Assembly: GCA_003667865.1 (NCBI GenBank)
Contig: CP033051.1
Span: 445,501 to 509,500, forward strand
Direction of reading: 5' to 3'
Source of the DNA: Rossellomorea marisflavi
GTDB taxonomy: Bacteria > Bacillota > Bacilli > Bacillales > Bacillaceae_B
DNA length: 64,000 nucleotides
The number at the start of each line of letters is the position of its first letter. Position 1 is the first letter of the stretch. A program made the position numbers and the translations under genes. Below are positions 60,062 to 64,000 of this stretch, piece by piece. The notes beneath the pieces are model-generated. The model was not told the origin of the DNA, made no database searches, and was given only the letters and a program-made list of their open reading frames with translations.

Positions 60062-61306
60062 CTATAAATCAATCATTTGAGAGTATGCCAGCGTTGCAAG
60101 TCTTTCATAGTGCAATGCTTGTTTATATTTAAATTTTCGAGAATAATGGTCACTTAAGATTTTTGAATAGTTCGCAAGCTCGGCATACTCTTCTTCTTTT
60201 CGAAGCAAAGGGATCAGTTCTTCTGACAGCTTATTTTCAAGAACATCGTCCGTTTGCTCTATTAAACATTGATACACTTGTAATTCTAAAATATTCATTC
60301 TTATAGTTATATTTTCACTCTCACGGGCCACTCGTAAGGCCACTTGAATCCATTGAAGCGCATCCTCATAGCGTTCTGCTTTGTGAAGTGCTTTAACAAA
60401 TTGCGTAATCGGAATAATATCACTTGTAACAAATGAACCTTTTTTTCCAAAGCATTTTAAGTACTGTGCTATTGCTTTTTCACTCTGACTCGTGGAGCTA
60501 TACAAATACGCTAAATTCAGATGAGCAAGATTACGTAGATTGAGGTCATCAATGATGTCGGATAACCGCAATGCTGCATGATAATGTCTTTCTGCTTCAG
60601 GATATTTATAAGTTCTTCGATAGGATATTCCTAGTGTAATATGACACTGGCCACAGCGTTTGAGAAAATATTGTTCCTTGTATTGAGCTAATGCTTTTTC
60701 TGTGTACTCGATTGCAGATACGGGCTTTCTCGCTTTGCTGTATGCAAGGCCTAAAATATAATGGAGATCTGCTTTTTCCAATACATCTTGATCGAGGTAA
60801 AGACTAAATTCTAATGCTTTCAAATAATGATTAAGACTCTCTTTGTTCTTTCCCTTCTTCCAACAGAAATTCCCCATAAACTTGTAAAAGTAATAGTTTT
60901 GTTCATTATTAAACACTGAGGAGATTTTTTGCATTTTTTTAATTTGCTTTTCTGCAGCGCTTATTTCCTTTTTTATCAGGTAATAGTTGATGAAATGGAT
61001 ATTAATTAGTGTTTTGAGATCTTTATTTTTTGTCTCTTTCTCAATATTACGGATTTCATTTGTATCCATTATGGTATTTGTTGTTTCTGAAGGGATTAAT
61101 AAGAATTGATGAAACCAATTCCTGCAGGCTTTGGTGTGATGTTCTTCACTGAAGTCATCCAAGACAATACCAAGTTTATTTGTTAGCAGTACAATGACCT
61201 CTTCGCTCGCGATGATTTGCCCGGTTTCTATTTTTGATAAATAGGAAACCGACACAATTCCATTTGCAAGCTCCCCCTGTGTCATGCCCTTATTCTTTCG
61301 ATACAT
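60062..61306 (-). CDS. nprR: NprR-type RRNPP quorum-sensing receptor (HTH + TPR)
   Basis: The protein is 414 aa from ATG 61306. The N-terminal HTH_3 domain is KNKGMTQGELANGIVSVSYLSKIETGQ. TPR helices fill residues about 95-410 (ADLHYILGLAYSKARKPVSAIEYTEKAL, YPEAERHYHAALRLSDIIDDLNLRNLAHLNLAYLYSSTS). Length and layout match NprR (about 423 aa) rather than PlcR or Rap. ATG 61306 would cut into the first HTH helix and has no ribosome binding site. The frame extends upstream as IGVGSVIK from ATT 61330, with GAGGTG five bases before it, so an ATT start is likely. NprR activates extracellular protease genes when bound to its peptide and, without it, can bind Spo0F. Confidence 0.88.
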   Translation of the reverse strand: MYRKNKGMTQGELANGIVSVSYLSKIETGQIIASEEVIVLLTNKLGIVLDDFSEEHHTKACRNWFHQFLLIPSETTNTIMDTNEIRNIEKETKNKDLKTLINIHFINYYLIKKEISAAEKQIKKMQKISSVFNNEQNYYFYKFMGNFCWKKGKNKESLNHYLKALEFSLYLDQDVLEKADLHYILGLAYSKARKPVSAIEYTEKALAQYKEQYFLKRCGQCHITLGISYRRTYKYPEAERHYHAALRLSDIIDDLNLRNLAHLNLAYLYSSTSQSEKAIAQYLKCFGKKGSFVTSDIIPITQFVKALHKAERYEDALQWIQVALRVARESENITIRMNILELQVYQCLIEQTDDVLENKLSEELIPLLRKEEEYAELANYSKILSDHYSRKFKYKQALHYERLATLAYSQMIDL

Positions 61307-61410
61307 TTTAATAACAGATCCTACTCCAATGCCATCACCTCACTAAAGTTCTATATTTTTAGAATATTTAATTTTTTACTAGATTGCAAACTAGATTCTG
61401 TTATTTGATT

Positions 61411-61448
61411 ATTCGACAAACTTTTATTCCAAGTCACTTTTGTCGAAT
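61411..61448. promoter_or_regulatory. Inverted pair of Spo0A-type boxes upstream of nprR
   Basis: ATTCGACAAA (61411-61420) and TTTGTCGAAT (61439-61448) are exact inverted copies with an 18-bp spacer. Each contains TGTCGAA, the Spo0A box. They lie about 80-120 bases before the nprR start, where phosphorylated Spo0A could control the quorum-sensing genes. Confidence 0.65.
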
Positions 61449-61456
61449 TTTACAAC

Positions 61457-61495
61457 AAAAAACCACACCTCGGCCATTTTATGCGAGATATGGTT
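61457..61495 (-). terminator. Terminator of the padR-HAAS-DUF4097 operon
   Basis: On the minus strand AACCATATCTCG and CGAGGTGTGGTT pair over 12 positions (two G-U), followed by TTTTTTG. Confidence 0.85.
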
Positions 61496-61525
61496 CTGGC
61501 AATCCTTCAGTTTTTGTCGTAAAAC

Positions 61526-62416
61526 TTAGTTAAGCTCAAAATCACCGGATGAGGTTCTAACAAATAATTTATATTCACCGTCACCTATGCTTCCTTTAAT
61601 AAGCTCTTCTGATTTTTCTTCATAATTCACACCGTCAATATTCACAACGCCATCACCGGAGCTTCCTTCAAAGTCAATCGCTAGTGATGTAGGGGCTTTT
61701 TGAAAGCTGATCATGACATCTCCACTAGATGCTTCAGCTAAAATATCACCGGCTACCTCTTGATTATCAATTGTGATTGTACCAGAGGATGTGTCTGCAG
61801 TAATATCACCCACAGCATTTTCCATAATGATATCTCCTGAACTAGCTTCAAGCTCATAGTTTATAGCATTTGTATTTGAGATTCTGAGCGTTCCACTGCT
61901 TGATTCTCCTTCAAACTGTCCCTCAACTTTTACATCTTCGACAAAAATATCTCCAGAGCTTACATCTGTACTAAAATCCTTTACTTGCAGGTCTTGGATA
62001 TCAATTGTTCCTGAGGACGCAGATACTGAAATCGAATCGTACACTTTCTGAGGAACTTCAATCTCAAGTACTAGATCTGTAATCGCCATACCAATGTGGA
62101 AGAACATATTGCTTTCTGCAGTTACCTTTAGTGTATCGCCACTTTGGTCGATGGTTAATTTGTATTTGTCTTTCATACTTTCACTCATTTGTCCGTCCAG
62201 TACCACTTTAATCTCATTCGATTTCGTTGGTACAACAATAATATCTGTTGAAGAGCCGTTTATCTCGATATTTTGTATGTCTTTACCGTTTACTTCTTTT
62301 TCGTCATGATAGCCTACTGTTTGCATTGTGAATACATTAGTAAAACTTGCTGTTGCAATCGCCCCTACAATCCCAAATGCTAATACCATTAATGCACCAA
62401 TTACGATTTTTTTCAT
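61526..62416 (-). CDS. DUF4097 family membrane-anchored beta-helix protein
   Basis: The 296-aa protein has an N-terminal signal or anchor (KKIVIGALMVLAFGIVGAIATASF). A repetitive beta-strand domain follows with the recurring motif SSG(T/D): SASSGTIDIQDL, DVSSGDIFVEDV, ESSSGTLRISN, EASSGDIIMENA, DTSSGTITIDN and EASSGDVMISF. This is the DUF4097/adhesin-like fold seen in LiaG- and YvlB-like proteins. It is exposed outside the membrane; function unknown. It overlaps the HAAS gene by four bases and is the third gene of a PadR-controlled operon. Confidence 0.88.
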   Translation of the reverse strand: MKKIVIGALMVLAFGIVGAIATASFTNVFTMQTVGYHDEKEVNGKDIQNIEINGSSTDIIVVPTKSNEIKVVLDGQMSESMKDKYKLTIDQSGDTLKVTAESNMFFHIGMAITDLVLEIEVPQKVYDSISVSASSGTIDIQDLQVKDFSTDVSSGDIFVEDVKVEGQFEGESSSGTLRISNTNAINYELEASSGDIIMENAVGDITADTSSGTITIDNQEVAGDILAEASSGDVMISFQKAPTSLAIDFEGSSGDGVVNIDGVNYEEKSEELIKGSIGDGEYKLFVRTSSGDFELN

Positions 62417-62979
62417 GCCGCTTTCGCTCCTTTTTCCCCTTTAATCACTCGAATATTAAATCGGATATATTTTAAAATTAGACGATATAAGAATTTTCCT
62501 ACGTAAATCATTCCGATGCTTAATAACACCCCTAAGCTGCACGTAATCATAGAAGCAAAGATCAATAATAGTAAGCCATGGAAACCATTAAAAATGATGG
62601 ATCCGATGATCGCTAATGGAGAAAGCATCATGACAAGAGCAGCCGCACAAAGTCCAATATATACTCCTAATATTCCGATTACAGGTCCAAGAATAAAGAC
62701 TAGATTGAAAAAGCTAAGACTAATTGTTGCGATGATGGCATTAAACATGTTGGGGATGGATTGATCAGATTCTGCTCTCGTTAATCGATATTCTGCCAGT
62801 AAATCTCTTGCGATGACGTTGGGATCACCAAGCTCTGCTGCAATTTCATCCTCTGTTCGGCCATCTGCGAAACCAATTTGAAAGTGTTCTTCAAAATCAT
62901 AAAGCATTTCCTTACGATCGTGCTCCGGAACTTTCTTAAGCAGAGCCTCCAGCTTTAAAATAAATTTACTCTTCTCCAT
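62413..62979 (-). CDS. HAAS/DUF1700 domain membrane protein
   Basis: The protein is about 188 aa from ATG 62979 (MEKSKFILKLEALLKKVPEHDRKEMLYDFEEHFQIGFADGRTEDEIAAELGDPNVIARDLL, the HAAS signature). Three hydrophobic segments follow. The start lies inside the end of padR and has GGAGGAG upstream. HAAS proteins are often membrane partners or sensors encoded next to PadR regulators and DUF4097 proteins. Function not established. Confidence 0.88.
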   Translation of the reverse strand: MEKSKFILKLEALLKKVPEHDRKEMLYDFEEHFQIGFADGRTEDEIAAELGDPNVIARDLLAEYRLTRAESDQSIPNMFNAIIATISLSFFNLVFILGPVIGILGVYIGLCAAALVMMLSPLAIIGSIIFNGFHGLLLLIFASMITCSLGVLLSIGMIYVGKFLYRLILKYIRFNIRVIKGEKGAKAA

Positions 62980-63295
62980 CTTCGTTCTCCTCCGTAATGA
63001 ATTCATTAACTGCGTTGGAAAATTGTCTCCACTCTTCAATAAGAATGTTACGATATTCCATCCCTTTTTCCGTTAAAGCGTAATATTTTCGTGGTGGTCC
63101 CTCAGAAGATTCAGCTAAATAAGTCGAAACATATTCTTCCTTTGTCAACCGGCGTAGCAAGGGGTATAACGTACCTTCTGCCACCTGAATTTTTTTTGAA
63201 ATATTTTGTGCCAATTCATATCCATATTGATCTTTTTGTGAGATTAGAATCAACACACATAGTTCTAGAGCTCCTTTTTTAAATTGAACATTCAA
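62966..63295 (-). CDS. PadR family transcriptional regulator
   Basis: The 109-aa protein has a winged helix (KKGALELCVLILISQKDQYGYELAQNISKKIQVAEGTLYPLLRRLTKEEYVSTYLAESSEGPPRKYYALTEKGMEY) and a short dimerisation helix. The first gene of the operon is likely to be autorepressed. Several TTCAGTA-like motifs lie upstream. ATG 63295 is preceded by AAAGGAGG. Confidence 0.93.
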   Translation of the reverse strand: MNVQFKKGALELCVLILISQKDQYGYELAQNISKKIQVAEGTLYPLLRRLTKEEYVSTYLAESSEGPPRKYYALTEKGMEYRNILIEEWRQFSNAVNEFITEENEDGEE

Positions 63296-63322
63296 TTTTT
63301 GTCCTCCTTTATCACTAGATGA

Positions 63323-63487
63323 TATTCAGTACTAATTAATATTCAATAGTTTAGTAAAAAAAATCAGTACCTCATTTGTTCAGTAGTTGTGTAAAAAAAT
63401 TAAATTCAGTTTCACTGGAAAAACTTACAATTTATTTCTCACTCATAATATATAACAAGGTACTGAACAATGCAAGATACTAAACAA
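63323..63487. promoter_or_regulatory. Cluster of TTCAGTA-like motifs upstream of padR
   Basis: ATTCAGTA (63323), ATCAGTA (63363), GTTCAGTA (63378), ATTCAGTT (63405), and the inverse forms TACTGAAC (about 63461) and TACTAAAC (about 63478). This density within 165 bases suggests a PadR operator region. Confidence 0.4.
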
Positions 63488-63506
63488 TACTTTTTACGGA
63501 ATTTCG

Positions 63507-63515
63507 TTCGACAAA
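63507..63515. promoter_or_regulatory. Isolated Spo0A-like box
   Basis: TTCGACAAA, the inverse of the Spo0A box, lies between padR and repeat R5. A single site, so weak evidence. Confidence 0.3.
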
Positions 63516-63522
63516 AAAACTA

Positions 63523-63650
63523 GATCGTTTCATTACGCTCCAGACACTCGCTTTCCACGGGGAGGAAGCTGAGCCTCCTCGGCTTCGCCTGCGGGGTCTC
63601 AGCCTTTCCTCTATTTCCCGTAGGAGTCGAGTGTCTTCCGCTCCATTCCA
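63523..63650. repeat. Structured repeat R5 (about 128 bp)
   Basis: Copy 5 of the R family. The outer helix is AGACACTCG / CGAGTGTCT and the inner helix is GGAAGCTGAG / CTCAGCCTTTCC. Both differ from R1-R3 on both strands while pairing is kept; the core GCCTCCTCGGC / GCCTGCGGGGT is unchanged. Confidence 0.85.
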
Positions 63651-63709
63651 CTAATTCTTTAAAAATAGTATTTAATTATCAAAAGTTATTAATGTGACAG
63701 AAAATAAAA

Positions 63710-63762
63710 AAACCGAACTATTTGGCGATATATCAATTAATATCACTTAATAATTCGGGTTT
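63710..63762 (-). terminator. Terminator of the MFS gene
   Basis: On the minus strand AAACCCGAA / TTCGGTTT hairpin with an AT-rich centre and TTTTTTTAT. Confidence 0.65.
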
Positions 63763-63800
63763 ATGATTAGTATAAATAACTTAGGTTCTAACCTCTTAAC

Positions 63801-64000
63801 TTATACTGCTTCCAATTGTCTTTGCACTTCGGATCGTTTCTTCTCTTTTCGACCTTCTCGAATCGTTAATATCATCGCTACGATGAGGAAGCTGCTAGAG
63901 ATTTGGAATAATGTTGCAAGCGCGAGGAATTCAGCGAGAACTCCAAACACGAGCCCGCTAAGCCCAATCCCTAGATCAATCGCTGAGAAGTACATGCCAT
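63801..64000 (-). CDS. MFS transporter, C-terminal part (cut by the window edge)
   Basis: About 65 C-terminal residues are visible: GMYFSAIDLGIGLSGLVFGVLAEF and a last membrane helix LFQISSSFLIVAMILTIREGRK, typical of the end of major facilitator drug-type transporters. The frame continues past position 64000, so length and substrate cannot be judged. Confidence 0.8.
   Translation of the reverse strand, partial: GMYFSAIDLGIGLSGLVFGVLAEFLALATLFQISSSFLIVAMILTIREGRKEKKRSEVQRQLEAV

Noticed and set aside
1-64000. tRNA, rRNA, prophage or plasmid replication genes
   Set aside because: I looked for rRNA cores, tRNA T-loop sequences (GGTTCGAATCC type), integrases and replication proteins, and saw none.

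Overview
The window looks like a chromosome segment of a low-GC, spore-forming, motile Gram-positive rod of the Bacillaceae. Its backbone follows the Bacillus subtilis order hpf - fliT/fliS/fliD - flaG - hag - csrA - fliW - yviE - flgL - flgK - flgN - flgM - yvyF - comFC - comFA - degV ... degU/degS - yvyE - LytR-CpsA-Psr gene - tagO. Strong AGGAGG-type ribosome binding sites, sigma-D, sigma-B and sigma-A promoters, TreR, CcpA and Spo0A-type sites support the same placement. I see no rRNA, tRNA, prophage or CRISPR array.

Layout. 0.1-4.7 kb: small unknown protein, TPR protein, SEC-C protein, DUF1028 protein, M29 aminopeptidase. 5.0-14.5 kb: an accessory block resembling B. subtilis ywrABCD (two half-size CHR transporters, gamma-glutamyltransferase, Lrp/AsnC regulator) with a complete oligopeptide ABC transporter built in. 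It occupies the place downstream of hpf where secA-prfB sit in B. subtilis. 14.8-31.0 kb: late flagellar genes under sigma-D promoters. They include an IS3-family element and a 1317-aa two-glycosyltransferase plus methyltransferase enzyme next to flagellin, probably for flagellin glycosylation. The hag leader carries a CsrA-type hairpin. 31.1-35.3 kb: comFC, comFA, degV and an EamA transporter. 35.5-42.4 kb: trehalose uptake genes treP and treA, with treR displaced by an HD-GYP gene and a lipoprotein gene. 42.4-48.1 kb: degS/degU and wall teichoic acid functions. 48.4-54.8 kb: accessory secretion pair SecA2-SlaP and a large secreted phosphodiester glycosidase. 55.6-56.7 kb: membrane diguanylate cyclase. 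57.5-61.3 kb: a quorum-sensing cassette. 61.5-63.3 kb: PadR - HAAS - DUF4097 operon. 63.8 kb to the edge: C-terminus of an MFS transporter.

The strongest candidate for an undescribed system is the cassette at 57.5-61.3 kb. An NprR-type HTH-TPR receptor is followed 12 bases later, with its stop codon inside the next ribosome binding site, by a secreted protein made almost entirely of 12 tandem copies of an invariant octapeptide GEIEPDIF joined by variable 7-residue linkers. Next comes a thermolysin-like protease. The order receptor - peptide - protease is that of nprR-nprX-nprA, and the EPDIF core resembles the PDI core of the known NprX signal SKPDIVG. The precursor therefore looks like a multi-copy pheromone polyprotein. 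Two inverted Spo0A-type boxes lie upstream of the receptor.

Three families of unexplained dispersed repeats also stand out. (1) Three intergenic elements of exactly 177 bp hold four 20-bp units in the order > > < < at a fixed 51-bp pitch, with diverged spacers. (2) Five copies of a roughly 130-bp element have two nested helices whose arms change in compensated pairs. (3) A GAGGGACGGACC motif recurs in hairpins between genes and also inside three conserved coding regions.
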